A DNA stretch of 64,000 nt from Batillaria attramentaria (GCA_018292915.2 JACVVK020000058.1:1358501-1422500); one strand, 5' to 3'; counted from the stretch's first letter, positions 1-9,600 are shown. A program made the numbers and translations. The notes: generated by a model not told the origin, from the sequence alone.

Positions 1-735
1 TTGGTCCCGGCCAAAAGCCTTCTTTGTACCATTTAGAATTCCTCGCTTAGCGTCACCTCGGATAAGGGAAAACCTCGGATTACATCACCCCCGTTTTGGT
101 TCCCAAATGGAGAAGACTACCGCTTAAGATGAAATCCATGTGATGAGAGTGGCTTCCCTTGGAAACAACACCCGGATTTGCACTGCGATGTGAAGACGAA
201 ACATACGAATTTTTATTTTTATTCCATGAGATGATACCCAAAGACTGAAAATGGAAACTGGAAGGGGGGGGGGGGGGGGGCTTGTTTTTGATGAACTGAC
301 GATAAAGATAGTTTACCGCAGATGAGTATACTTAAAAAAGATTTCTTATTTCGTTCAGGGTCCTTTCAGATCTAGAAATTGGTACAATCTTTGTGAAAGA
401 GATAAGAGCTGCAATGCAGGGAGCAATGTGGCGATATGATGGTGGTGGTGGTGATACTTACGTTGTTAGAGAGGGAGGGGGGGGGGGGGGCGAGAGACCT
501 GGTTAATTCAGTTCTAGGCTTAGTCGGAAGGCAAGTTGAAGTACTTTTGCAGGTCACGAAACATCAGTGCAACCATCCCTCAACCACGTAACAGGGGCAA
601 GATGTTTGGAGGGGGCTTGACATCAGCGGCTGGGGGGGGGGGGGGGGGGGGGGAGCGATTCACAGGGTTCGGAAAAAAATTAAAAAGGGGAGGGGGGGTA
701 TATGCATTGGCGTTTGTTTGTGCTTGCGTGCGCGC

Positions 736-794
<59 letters not shown>

Positions 795-984
795 ATTACA
801 TATTTTGGCGGAAAGTCTTTCGGTCCAAAATGTGAAAAATGACATAATCGCCAAATATTGAGCTCCTCGGATAAGATCAAGTTTTTAACTGGTAGTTGAT
901 CTTATCAGAGGACTGTTTAGCGTGCCCCTCGGATAAGATCAAAAAAAATTTTGGTCCCGTGGGGGGTCACCTTAAGCGAGGAGT
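1..984. other. left-edge intergenic DNA with poly-G tracts and hairpin repeats
   Basis: No coding exon was recognised. The stretch holds G-runs near 267-280, 480-491 and 633-651 and a (CG)n/(GT)n tract at 731-791. Near 864-913 the word CTCGGATAAGATCAA is followed by its inverted copy, so this part can fold into a hairpin; related words recur at 40-70 and 925-945. It may be a degenerate MITE. Homology with the 54.7-kb region begins just after this stretch. Confidence 0.4.
731..791. repeat. (CG)n-(GT)n microsatellite
   Basis: Alternating CG then GT dinucleotides, about 60 bp. Open frames across it are low-complexity artefacts. Confidence 0.95.
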
Positions 985-1319
985 ACTGTATATAATAATG
1001 ATATTTATATCGTCTTTGTCATTAATCAGACAGTATTCATATCAGTTTCTCGGAACCATCATTATAGTACATGTTTCTAGTACCACTTAAACAATTGAAA
1101 ATACAGAATGAAAAAAAGCAGTGTTTGCCCGCTGGTTCAAAAATGGTCCCCAAACATCTATCACTATTAGACTAACGGCGCCATTGTAGAAAAGGTGAGA
1201 AATTACCGCACTAGCATATGTGTGATTGCATGTATTCCATGACCGCATTCACAGCGTAAGAATACAACACACAGTCTACAGTTTACATTAATGCCCTGTA
1301 TTTCACAAAATCCACGATA

Positions 1320-1490
1320 GCCGGGATAGCTGAATGGTAGAGCATTGGACTTTCAATGCTCGGGTCGTGAGTTCGAATCCCGGCTGGGGCCATATATTTG
1401 TGCTGGCCTGATTCTCGTTGCCCCGTGTTTGGTATCAAGCGTACGTGGTGGAAAAGGACGTTAAACTCAACACACCCATCCCCGACCCCT
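1320..1490 (+). mobile_element. SINE1, full-length copy
   Basis: The tRNA-like head has an A box TAGCTGAATGGTAGAGC and a B box GAGTTCGAATCC. The body contains ATATTTGTGCTGGC, then a conserved tail GTGGTGGAAAAGGACGTTAA ending in an ACCC-rich stretch. The same organisation recurs at least sixteen times in the window on both strands, which marks a tRNA-derived SINE and not a tRNA gene. Orthologous within the duplication to the copy at 55076. Confidence 0.85.
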
Positions 1491-1797
1491 CAAAATCCAG
1501 CGCACTCAATTCAACATTCCCATTGCGCCCGTTTTCGAAACAAGTCAAAAGTGTTCGCTTTGTTTTTTTACTTCGCTTACCTTCTTCGTTTGGCGTGTTG
1601 CTTATTCCGTGGCTCTGACTGGAAGTCTCTGGAACTGACAATACGAAACTGTGACTAATTTGATTGGTAGTGCCCCGGTGTAACATTACAAACTTACTAC
1701 CCAGGAGATTTTCTCCAGAATAAAACAAAATCTGAAGAAATTCTGACTGCGGAAGAAAAACCTCGCACAACAGAAGTACTCCTTTGGCTTGGGACTA

Positions 1798-3118
1798 CGA
1801 GGGCTGTTCAAATATTATTGGGAATGCTGCCATTACTCACGTGTCTTGCATCGGATCGACTCCAAACTTCTACATCCCCTCGAAGTATTCACCCTTGGCC
1901 CGAATGCACGTTTCCAGTCTTTTTCGCCACATATGAAGCGCCCTCTGGTACTCTTCCCTCGGGATACCCTCGAGCTCTGATTTCACGGCTTTTGAGAGGT
2001 CTTGGATGCGATCAAACTTGCGTCCAGCGAGTCGCTCTTGCAATATAGGAAAGAGCCAGAAGTCACACGGTGCCAAGTCCGGACTGTAGGGGGGATGGGC
2101 CAAGACTTTGGTCTCTCTTTCCTCTAGGAAGGTCGTGGTGATCTTTGTGGGGGGCTGCATTGTCATGCAGCATTAAGGTCCTTGAGGTTCCAACGGTTGG
2201 GCGCTGCTCGCAGATCGCATCCACCACTTTCCGGAGCACCACTTTGGTATAGTACGTGGCAGTGATGGCAGCCTTCGCCGGAAGAATATCAAGAGCCACG
2301 ACGCCTTGGGTGCTGAAAAAAATAGAGAAAAGACGCTTCCGGCTCTGAAATCCTGGCCTCAGGACAACTGGTCGGTCTCCATCTGGGCCTACCCATGCCC
2401 GGTTGCAGCGTTTGTTGGGGATGCCGTAAAACGTGAGCCAAGATTCATCACCGGTCACTATGTCACACAGGCGTTTTGGTCCATTTGGCTCAAAATCTTG
2501 AAGCAGTTGGCATGAGCAATCAACCCGCCGTTTCTTTTGTTCGTCAGTTAAGAGATGGGGTACCCATCTTGCAGCCAAGTTTCTCATTTGAAGATCTTCA
2601 TGCAGAATGCTGTGTATGGTGCCGATAGAGAGGTCACATGCTTCACTCAACTCGCGTATGGTCGAATGTGGGTCTTCGTCAATCAGGCTTTTCACAAGGG
2701 TAATGTTTCTTTCGTTCCGAGCTGAGAGTGGACGGCCCGGACTGGTACCTGAGCTTGAAAGCCCTTGTTCAGTTAGAAAAGCTTCGACCCATATGTAAAC
2801 TGTGCTCTTACCGACACACTTGGCTCCAAAAACAGCTTGCAAATCTTGAAGGATTTTCTTGCCATTGTCTCCGAGTTTTAGCCTCACGAATGTGTAGAAG
2901 CGAAAATCCTCATTCTCGGCGTCCATGGTTTTCTGGCTCAGCAGTTTGGATGACGATTTTAATGAGGTCATACTCTAAAATGCATCATGATGTCATCATT
3001 CTTTTCTGCATGTTAATAGGGCTTGAGCCAGATTTTCTTTTGGTATAAAAGAATTTTCTGTGCGACGTTTACTTATAAAATGGCAGGCCCATTCCCATTA
3101 ATATTTGAACAGCCCTCG
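1798..3118 (-). mobile_element. mariner-family DNA transposon
   Basis: The 1321-bp element is flanked by TA at 1796-1797 and 3119-3120, the canonical mariner target duplication. Its inverted ends start CGAGGGCTGTTCAAATATTA and match for about 28 bp with one mismatch. The duplicate locus at 55569-55575 has only one TA at this point, so it is an empty site and fixes both boundaries. The transposase lies on the minus strand and is frameshifted. Confidence 0.95.
1870..2926 (-). pseudogene. mariner transposase, frameshifted
   Basis: A cut-and-paste transposase that would act in the nucleus on the element's own inverted ends. The first frame (ATG at 2926, in an open frame reaching 2971) has an N-terminal helix-turn-helix region, a WVPHLL motif, the first catalytic Asp in TGDESW and the second in HDNAAPH. 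The third catalytic region, YSPDLAPCDFWLFP, lies in another frame that ends at 1870. The break is near 2140-2155 beside a C6 run. With the simplest correction the second-to-third Asp spacing is about 32 rather than the 34 usual for mariners, so a few bases were probably lost. No intact protein can be made from this copy as read. Confidence 0.9.
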
Positions 3119-3364
3119 TATAACAATAATAATAACAACAGAGTATAGTGTTCTCTAATATCTTGAACTGATTCTACGCACTGCAGGCTGAACCTAACAC
3201 GCACGCTCACGTGAATCACGCGCATTCTCTTACACATTACGTGGTGCGAAGGGACAGCTCAGCAATTCACGATTTGGGTTTAGTATTGTATTTACTGTAT
3301 TTTCAAATTTGTGGGCTGAACATTTCCAAAGCAGAAAGGTGGGGGGGGGGGGGGGGGGGGGAGA

Positions 3365-3502
3365 GAGAACCTCCGATGATCGGCCCGAATAAACGGTGTC
3401 ACATAGGAGAAGGAAAAATGCTTTGTCCCGATTGTTACTCGAACCTGACCTTTCGCATTGGTGACGAAGTCTCTTAACCACTAGACCACCGACCGCCCCG
3501 GA
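3365..3502 (-). mobile_element. second tRNA-like SINE (SINE3)
   Basis: On the minus strand there is a tRNA-like head with an A box TAGTGGTTAAGAG and a B box near GGTTCGAG, followed by a non-tRNA body. It is shared with 55765-55905, so it predates the segmental duplication. A 20-bp G run lies at its edge in this copy only. Confidence 0.55.
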
Positions 3503-4225
3503 ACAGTATCTCTCTGTCGTACGAGGGTTTCATACCGGAGAAAGTCCGGACTAACAGTGTTCAAAGAAATTCTAAGTCAAGCAAACAAGCGAGAGGCTCT
3601 GGTTGTAATTTTATCTGTTGGTCTGTGAATCCGTGTGCGTTTCTGTGGACGAAGGACACAGATACACAGGCCCTCAAAATGCATATATATTCCCTGTTAG
3701 ACTCAGGCATCATGGTCACCCCCTAAAAATGTTTCAATCTACAAACAAAAATTACCATGCACAGACCATTCACGGGCACGCATCTGATAGGAGGTTAAAA
3801 AAAAATTGAATGTCTCCTTTCCGCTCAGGCCTCACTGGAGTAATGCACGTCTACTTTCTATTTAGGCCAGAGAGGCAGTTCGCACAAATCCGCTTGCCTC
3901 ACTTGTGTCCCACCTCTGTGCAAAAAGTCCCAGCTTTACTGGTAGCCTGGCTCTTTTTGTGACCCCCTGGCATGCACCTTAATATCACGAAAATCACGCT
4001 TTTTCATGACAACAAAAATCAGCACAAACTAGCACACTTGCCAAAAAGGGTACCCAAAATAAACACCAAATATGACCCCAAGGTCAGTTTGTGTTCTTAC
4101 GCCTGTACGTGCTTCCGTCTGTCCATGAGTCGGTAGACATTTCAGGCAGACTAAGAGACGATGGGACTTTAGAAAGTTCCTTGTACGCGAGGTACTGTTC
4201 ACGAGTTCTGTAAATCACTGCTCAC

Positions 4226-4346
4226 CTTTTTTTTTTCCTGGAGATGGCAACGACAGTCACGATAACGATGACAATGAGGAGAGCCACAGCGCCACCTACA
4301 CCACCAGCTATCGCCGCCAGAGGAACTGCCTCACTGGCTTCTGGTT
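4226..4346 (-). CDS. gene X exon 7: transmembrane segment, one-base expansion
   Basis: The acceptor is TTTTGTCAG and the donor AAG|GTGAGC. The frame encodes a short acidic stalk (EPEASEAVPLAAIAGG), about 22 hydrophobic residues rich in Val/Ile/Leu, then a basic stop-transfer run. It is nearly identical to the exon at 56611-56730. The exon starts in phase 1. Here the A run before the donor is 10 long, against AG plus seven A in gene Z, making 121 bp instead of 120 and leaving phase 2 instead of phase 1. Any tail exon spliced in phase 1 would therefore be out of frame. No tail exon was found between 1 and 4225. Confidence 0.75.
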
Positions 4347-4358
4347 CTGACAAAAGAA

Positions 4359-4405
4359 ACATATGTGGTGGAAAAGGACGTTACACCCTCAAACACCCAC
4401 GCACC
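4359..4405 (+). mobile_element. SINE1, 5'-truncated tail with target duplication
   Basis: Only the SINE tail (GTGGTGGAAAAGGACGTTA and the ACCC end) is present. It is flanked by CTGACAAAAGAA at 4347-4358 and 4406-4417, a 12-bp target duplication that overlaps the splice acceptor of the TM exon. The same insertion is at 56743-56793. Confidence 0.85.
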
Positions 4406-4581
4406 CTGACAAAAGAAGTTAATAATTATATTTTTAACATAATGACATACAGGGATTCACATAAAGACACACACAAAGTAAAACAAAACCATAAATATAA
4501 TAAGATAAACAGACATATAACTAAAATTGGGGGTAGAAAGTTCTGAGTTTATCCCAGTCAGGTATACGTCCTTATTCCTGT

Positions 4582-4732
4582 GGATCCGACGCCTTTGTTT
4601 GTTTGATAACGATGTCTCTATTAGAGTCGCGTTATCCTATCGGACTTTGTTTTTGTCGTTGTTGTTGTATATGAAGGCGTTTCGGCCGTATTTGTAGTTT
4701 TGTGACTAAAGGCCCGGCCTCATCAGGGATCC
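4582..4732 (-). ncRNA. hammerhead ribozyme motif, left arm (core intact)
   Basis: Minus strand, in order: stem I strand GGATCC, core CTGATGA (4726-4720), stem II GGCCG closed by CGGCC, core GAAAC (4683-4679), stem III ACGCC paired with GGCGT across a long loop, cleavage triplet GTC, then the second stem I strand GGATCC. The expected cleavage is between 4588 and 4587. Conserved core and all three stems are visible. Activity is inferred. Confidence 0.8.
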
Positions 4733-4920
4733 AGCCTATTTGTATATTGGTTTTTGTTTTTGTTCCCCCCCCCCTTTTTTTTTTTTTGGTTTCCTCTAGG
4801 TATGTGTTTGGTCTCCTAGAGGTCTGCTTTTGATCTCCTTATCCGGAGTGGTTGTGAGCGGTTCGCAAGTGGTCGGGGATATTCAAGGGTCCAAGATTCC
4901 TCAGAGAAGGAATACTTGAC

Positions 4921-5502
4921 GTGAAAACATACCGCAAACCAACGGAAAGCTTCCAGTACCTGGAACGAACCTCCTCCCACCCACCACCAGTGTTCAAAGC
5001 ACTAATTAAAGGGGAAATCACCCGATACTGCCGTACAAACAACAACAAGGAAGACCTCCAAGCACAAATCGAGCTCTTCCACTCAAAACTGAGAGAAAGA
5101 GGCTACAAGGACAAAGAACTCAAACACAACACAAACGACGTAACAAACAAACCACGCACAGAACTTCTAAAGGAAAGAGAAGGAAAAAGGAAAGCAACCC
5201 CACTAGTCATGGTGACACCATATCACCCAGGTATAAAAAACGTAAACAGAAAAATAAGGAAACATTGGCACCACATGACGAGAGACGCCGAATGCAGGAC
5301 ACTATTCCCAAACCCACCCATGATAGCCTATAAAAGACAAAGTAACGTAGGCGACAAAATCATCTCATCGTCACTAGGGAAAATGACCAGACAAACAAAA
5401 GGCGAAAGTGGAAAGAAAAGAGAGGTGAGAAGAAACCCAAACATCGGAGGGGCTGAAGTATCTGTACCCCCACCCCTCCCCTCCCAGGCGATGCTACACT
5501 AA
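4921..5502 (+). pseudogene. Penelope-like reverse transcriptase, C-terminal fragment
   Basis: A 193-codon open frame. Visible family features are YRKPTESFQYLERTSSHPPP, the later GEITRYCRTNNN and RGY blocks, and a block with TPYHPG, then LFPNPP and AYKRQSN. This order (palm end and thumb) matches Penelope-like reverse transcriptases. The palm YxDD box upstream is absent and no endonuclease follows, so it cannot encode a working enzyme. The assignment rests on motif order recalled from the family, not on a search. Confidence 0.75.
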
Positions 5503-5708
5503 GTCCGTACACGGGCTCTCCACTCCAGGAGAAACCCCGTAAGCAACGAGAAAGAGGGAAATGCCAAGAGGCTGACACTTCCCTGAACAGTTAACCAAAC
5601 ACGACCAAACCGAGATAGCGGACCACTTGCGAACCGCACACAACCACTCCAGATAATGCGATAAAAAGCAAACCTCTAGGAGACCAAACACACACCTAGA
5701 GGAAACAA

Positions 5709-6163
5709 CAACCGTAGTGTAGTGGTTAGCACTTCGGGATTTTTCCTACCTAGGTCGGCTCCTACCCAGAGCGGGTGTGCTATGGGCTCGATGGGGAGGC
5801 TGTTGCCGCACAGCCGAGTTTCACCCACTTCACGGGTGCGACTTTGGGGGTGCTTCCCTTAGTATGACACGTCTTATGATGTGGATGATTACACGGCAGG
5901 CACCGCAGGTGCCGTAGTTCCCGGGCCTGGTTAATGCCGGGATATTTATGACAGGAAGCGTGGAATGCGGCCCTGTCCCGCAGTCCCAAACCACATGGAC
6001 CTCCATAGCATCATCTTACTATCATCCTCATCTCCATCATCATGCATACTAAAAAAATTGTCCCAGCTTCCGAGTCGTCCGTGGGTTCCACCCATGACCT
6101 GGGAGGAACACCACAGGAGCTGGCAAAGAGTTGGGGCAGCAAAAAAAAAACAAAAAAAAAAAA
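5709..6163 (+). mobile_element. SINE2 (long tRNA-derived SINE) inserted in the Penelope arm
   Basis: It starts with an A-box-like GTAGTGTAGTGGTTAGCAC and ends in an A-rich tail (about 6141-6163). The body is shared with 35203-35590, including TCGGCTCCTACCCAGAGCGG and GTTCCCGGGCCTGG. It lies where the inverted arm of the Penelope-like element is broken, so it inserted after that element formed. Confidence 0.75.
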
Positions 6164-6174
6164 ACAAATAGGCT

Positions 6175-6325
6175 GGATCCCGGATGAGGCCGGGCCTTTA
6201 GTCACAAAACTACAAATACGGCCGAAACGCCTTCATATACAACAACAACGACAAAAACAAAGTCCAATAGGATAACGCGACTCTAATAGAGACATCGTTA
6301 TCAAACAAACAAAGGCGTCGGATCC
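6175..6325 (+). ncRNA. hammerhead ribozyme motif, right arm (core mutated)
   Basis: The mirror copy of the motif at 4582-4732. Stem I GGATCC, stem II, GAAAC, stem III and GTC are all kept, but the first core box reads CGGATGA (6181-6187) instead of CTGATGA. That change falls in the catalytic U-turn and should abolish or strongly reduce cleavage. The expected cleavage would have been after 6319. Confidence 0.75.
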
Positions 6326-6395
6326 ACAGGAATAAGGACGTATACCTGACTGGGATAAACTCAGAACTTTCTACCCCCAGAATTGGTGGAGAAAA

Positions 6396-6550
6396 GCCGG
6401 GATGGTCGAATGGTAGAGCGTTGGACTTCTAATGCGAGTTCGTGTCCCGGATGAGGCCAAATATTTGTGCTGGCTTTTTCATGGTTGCCCCATCTTTGAT
6501 ATCACCCCTATGTGGTGGAAAATGACGCTGAACCCCCAAATACCCACGGT
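6396..6550 (+). mobile_element. SINE1, plus-strand arm of a tail-to-tail pair
   Basis: Head GCCGGGATGGTCGAATGGTAG, body AAATATTTGTGCTGGC and tail GTGGTGGAAAATGACGCTGA. It directly abuts an inverted copy at 6551-6698, so a transcript could form a long hairpin. Lies in the intron between gene X exons 6 and 7. Confidence 0.85.
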
Positions 6551-6698
6551 GGGTTGGATTTTTTAGGGTTTTACGTGCTTTTCAACCACATGCGGGTGAT
6601 AGATTACCAAAGACGGGGCAACGAGCGAAAGGCCAGCACAAATATTTGGCCCCCAGCACTGAACGTCCAACGATCTACCGCTCGACTGTCCCGGTTCC
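6551..6698 (-). mobile_element. SINE1, minus-strand arm of a tail-to-tail pair
   Basis: The reverse complement of the neighbouring SINE family copy. Degenerate A and B boxes near 6660-6690; the tail faces that of 6396-6550. Confidence 0.85.
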
Positions 6699-6804
6699 AT
6701 TCATAGACAATGGTAAAAATACCTTAACCAGTTGTCAACTAATGTGATCATCCGAGTTTGGATGACAATCCATTAAAATAACACGCAGATGGTCGGATAC
6801 TCAC

Positions 6805-7122
6805 GGAGCATCGTCAACGTCACTTCCGATCTATGAGTGTATGATTGAGGTCTCGGGGTCCAGTCTGCGGTGCATACGCAGGTGACGCCATCGTCTTCAG
6901 CAGTGAAAGGGTCAAAGTTGACAACGCTAGTCACAGATGACTGACCAACCGCTGGTGCCTCAGTAGTTTCGGTGCCGTCAGCATGGTCTCCACAGTAAAA
7001 CGTTACTGATGCTACGACAGGATTTCCACCAGTGACCGTACAAGTCAACCACAAACTGGTGCCCTCTGGTACTGACCGGTCTGCAGTGTAGCCCGAGATG
7101 ACAGGAGGCAAGTTGGGGGGAT
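6805..7122 (-). CDS. gene X exon 6: Ig-like domain
   Basis: Acceptor ATTCAAAG, donor TCC|GTGAGT, 318 bp, phase 1 at both ends. It encodes an extracellular Ig-like domain beginning DPPNLPPVISGY, with a B-strand Cys in LTCTVTGG, a Cys in FYCGD, and an F-strand region EDDGVTCVC. The phase 1-1 layout is standard for shuffled Ig exons. No close copy was found in genes Y or Z; the positional equivalents there are 35655-35963 and 57555-57911. Confidence 0.75.
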
Positions 7123-7412
7123 CTTTGAATACAAAACAAGACACCAACATTCAGTGTTTCCAATGGCATTTTGCCTTTTGGGCATGACAGGAAAATGATT
7201 CTCGATGGGTATGCTAAACACACTGATTAAATAATAGTTCGACATCTCGTATCATTGAGTTTGTAGATAAGCGGATCAGACGGAACAGACAGAAAAATAA
7301 TGCGAGAGAGAATAAATAAATCGGTAAATCAGTTTGTATTAGAATCAACAAAACATTTTTTTTAAGATGGTCTACAACACTGCCATTGTCGATGCTTAAA
7401 AGTGCGATACAT

Positions 7413-7413
7413 A

Positions 7414-7449
<36 letters not shown>

Positions 7450-7493
7450 CTCCCTCTCTATCCCCCTCATCCCCTGCCCCCCTCTCTCTCCCT

Positions 7494-7546
<53 letters not shown>
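7413..7546. repeat. (CT)n plus (CA)n microsatellites
   Basis: A (CT)n block, a C-rich spacer and a (CA)n block. The (CA)n ends about 25 bp from the donor of gene X exon 5, and the same placement is seen at 37608-37692 and 57945-58038. Confidence 0.95.
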
Positions 7547-7547
<1 letters not shown>

Positions 7548-7571
7548 TATGTAAAAACATTGACTGCTCAC

Positions 7572-7832
7572 ATAAAACTCGGAGTGTGTAATCCACTGTC
7601 CTTTTAATGGACGCATGTGGTCCCCACGTCAACTGACAGGTATACACTCGCTTATTGTATTCACGCCGGACATTTCTTATCACTAGCTTTGTCGTGTTGG
7701 AATGTCCTGGCCACCACGCTGTTGGGACAGGGTTTCCAGGTCTTGTTTCAGATGGGACACATGCACATCGTAGGTCACTTCCTTCAATCGTGACATATGG
7801 GCAGCCTGGTAATTGTGGAGGACCTGGGCGTT
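7572..7832 (-). CDS. gene X exon 5: Ig-like domain
   Basis: Acceptor ATTTGCAG, donor TTAT|GTGAGC, 261 bp, phase 1 at both ends. It encodes RPGPPQLPGCPYVTIEG, a Cys pair in LRCACVPSE, WWPGHSNT, and an F-strand VYTCQLTWGPH, then YTLRVL. It is a close paralogue of 37717-37974 and of the deleted remnant at 58065-58170. The product is an extracellular Ig-like domain of a membrane receptor; ligand unknown. Confidence 0.85.
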
Positions 7833-7924
7833 CTGCAAATATGTGGGGAATCTGGGTTAAACCATCCTCCTTTGAGGAGCAACTAGTTATGTTTTAAGTT
7901 TGTTAGAAATCACTTGGCACTTAC

Positions 7925-8105
7925 CAATTTGAACGGTGCGAACAATTTGCTCCTTACTTGCCGGAGAGACCAACAAACTGTACACGTAGCGTCCCCGCAC
8001 AGTCGGAAGAGGCATTGTGAAAGAACACGCTCCCCGATAGTACAGACGCCCAGAATCGTCATGGAAATGATCAGTGATGGCCATACGTTCTGTAACACTC
8101 CTTCT
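7925..8105 (-). CDS. gene X exon 4: second half of an Ig-like domain
   Basis: The acceptor CGCGCAG sits directly at the end of a (TG)n/(CG)n tract; the donor is ATTG|GTAAGT. Length 181 bp, phase 0 to 1. It encodes YYRGACSFTMPLPTV and RYVYSLLVSP, ending VQIG. Paralogues at 38123-38303 and 58276-58453 keep the same frame and splice sites, with the repeat also abutting the acceptor. Confidence 0.85.
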
Positions 8106-8110
8106 CTGCG

Positions 8111-8164
<54 letters not shown>
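8106..8164. repeat. (CG)n/(CA)n microsatellite forming a splice acceptor
   Basis: On the transcribed strand this is (TG)n then (CG)n ending CAG, the 3' splice site of gene X exon 4. It stands in place of a normal polypyrimidine tract. Confidence 0.85.
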
Positions 8165-8167
<3 letters not shown>

Positions 8168-8766
8168 ACCATGAGTGCTGAGACATTCAGCAATATAAAG
8201 TATTTTGTTTGTTCCCAGTTCTGTGGATTCCATAGAAGTGTGCCCGTTCTCTACATTTCATAAATTTCGTCAACGTGTAAGGTGCATTCGCAGCATTAAA
8301 TCACTTTAAGCGTAATCTATTTCGATGGCAAATAGGGTGGAATTAGGCAATCAGCAATGAACACTTTGTTTTGACACAATGTACTAACAGAAAAGAGCAA
8401 GTCACCGGCAATCAATAAGTACTTCATACCCATACCCTTGTGTTCCTTGAAGCACTATGCCCACTTACTTCACTGAACTCACATCTGCAGGATAGTTGAT
8501 AAGCTTTTTAGGTATTTCACTTGTTAGAACCCGTACCTCACATTTTAAACAACAGAATGAAGTGCCAAGTGTATTCTGAAGGCACTATGTATGACACAAG
8601 AAAGGCCAGCACGCAATATTTAAAGACATCTTTGAGTTCCTTCGACGCACCTTTAAACGAGGAATGCTGCCTGATACAACTGGCAGCAATTGTTAACAGC
8701 ACAGTGAGATTAAAAACAAAATGCTTGGGTTGTTATTTTGACAAATACGATTGATGTAAATTTTAC

Positions 8767-8909
8767 CAGTCCATTGTGCGTTTGATTCCACCTGCAGCTG
8801 TAGGCCCCGGTCGAGTGGTAGATCTTTGGGATGCGGCAATATCCGTTCACAGTCCAGGTAGTTGTGTTTATCCGTACGGAACACGAGCTTCGATCAGGTG
8901 TGCCTGGGT
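8767..8909 (-). CDS. gene X exon 3: first half of an Ig-like domain
   Basis: Acceptor TATTCAG, donor CTG|GTAAAA, 143 bp, phase 1 to 0. It encodes DPGTPDRSSCSVRINTTTWT, NGYCRIPKIY and TGAYSCRWNQTHNG. Paralogues at 38887-39029 and 59089-59231 are the same length. The phase-0 intron that follows splits one domain over exons 3 and 4 in all three genes. Confidence 0.85.
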
Positions 8910-9533
8910 CTGAATAATTATCATAATGACATTGATATGTGTCGTGTTTTCCATCTATTGGCAGCAGCCTGAGCCATCATCATATAATTGCTCTAGTGAT
9001 GAAGCGAAACTGAGAACTGGGTAAAGTTATTTTTTGTTGTTGTTGTTGTTGTTGTTGTTCGTGTGTTTTAAACAGAATTCTTTGATCTGTTAGAATGGGC
9101 GGATTTTTTTCACCAATTCACGCGCACATGTCAAAGTGGTTTCAAAGTCCTGCTTTTTTACAACCATGGATGAGCATGCTTCCCGGATCTCTCACAATAA
9201 AGATCAGTCATTTTTCAAGATCAAAATTTGAACAAACTGCTGACGGTTTAAATTTAAAAAAAAAAAAAAACGCACACAGATTCGACAGCTGTCTGCTTTA
9301 TTTACTGTCAAGTTGTCGTTTCAGAGTTAGTGTTTCCAAAGCCATGGAGTTTTGAGGATATTGATATTTCACGACTGGACACGTAATGTTACACTGCTTC
9401 CTAGAATGAGTCATCTCCATCATGTGCAAATCTCAACGATTCAATGATAATATTTAAAAAAGCAGGCCTACCAAGGACGGCAGAATGTAAGCATACACGG
9501 GTGCATGTGCAAAGGCAGAGAAAAGAGTAACGA

Positions 9534-9535
<2 letters not shown>

Positions 9536-9600
<65 letters not shown>
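9536..9600. repeat. (CA)n microsatellite
   Basis: About 65 bp in the intron between gene X exons 2 and 3; the counterpart in Y is at 39633-39685, followed there by (CG)n. Confidence 0.95.

Larger units (their letters stand above)
985..4527. repeat. segmental duplication, copy A (paired with 54746-56945)
   Basis: Nearly collinear with 54746-56945. The two share a SINE (1320 and 55076), a second tRNA-like repeat (3365 and 55765), a TM exon (4226 and 56611) and a truncated SINE beside that exon. Copy A differs by a mariner at 1798-3118 and ends at the Penelope-like element starting at 4528. Its left boundary lies at the point equivalent to about 70 bp before the tail exon of gene Z, so that tail exon was not included. 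Confidence 0.85.
4528..6379 (+). mobile_element. Penelope-like element with inverted terminal arms
   Basis: The sequence from 4528 to about 4885 is the reverse complement of about 5618-5702 plus 6164-6379. Between the arms is an ORF resembling the C-terminal part of a Penelope-like reverse transcriptase. Each arm contains a hammerhead-type motif, as known for Penelope-like elements. The right arm is interrupted by another tRNA-derived SINE at 5709-6163. No GIY-YIG endonuclease could be recognised. The 5' part of the reverse transcriptase is missing, so this is a truncated copy with an inverted pseudo-LTR. Confidence 0.8.

Noticed and set aside
1320..1395. Functional tRNA gene
   Set aside because: The same head occurs many times with a constant non-tRNA tail, truncated copies and target duplications, so it is a SINE.
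4839..5048. 69-codon minus-strand frame beside the Penelope ORF
   Set aside because: Contains a PDHLRTAHNHSG stretch that could be a trace of the endonuclease end in the inverted arm, but it is too short and degenerate to call.
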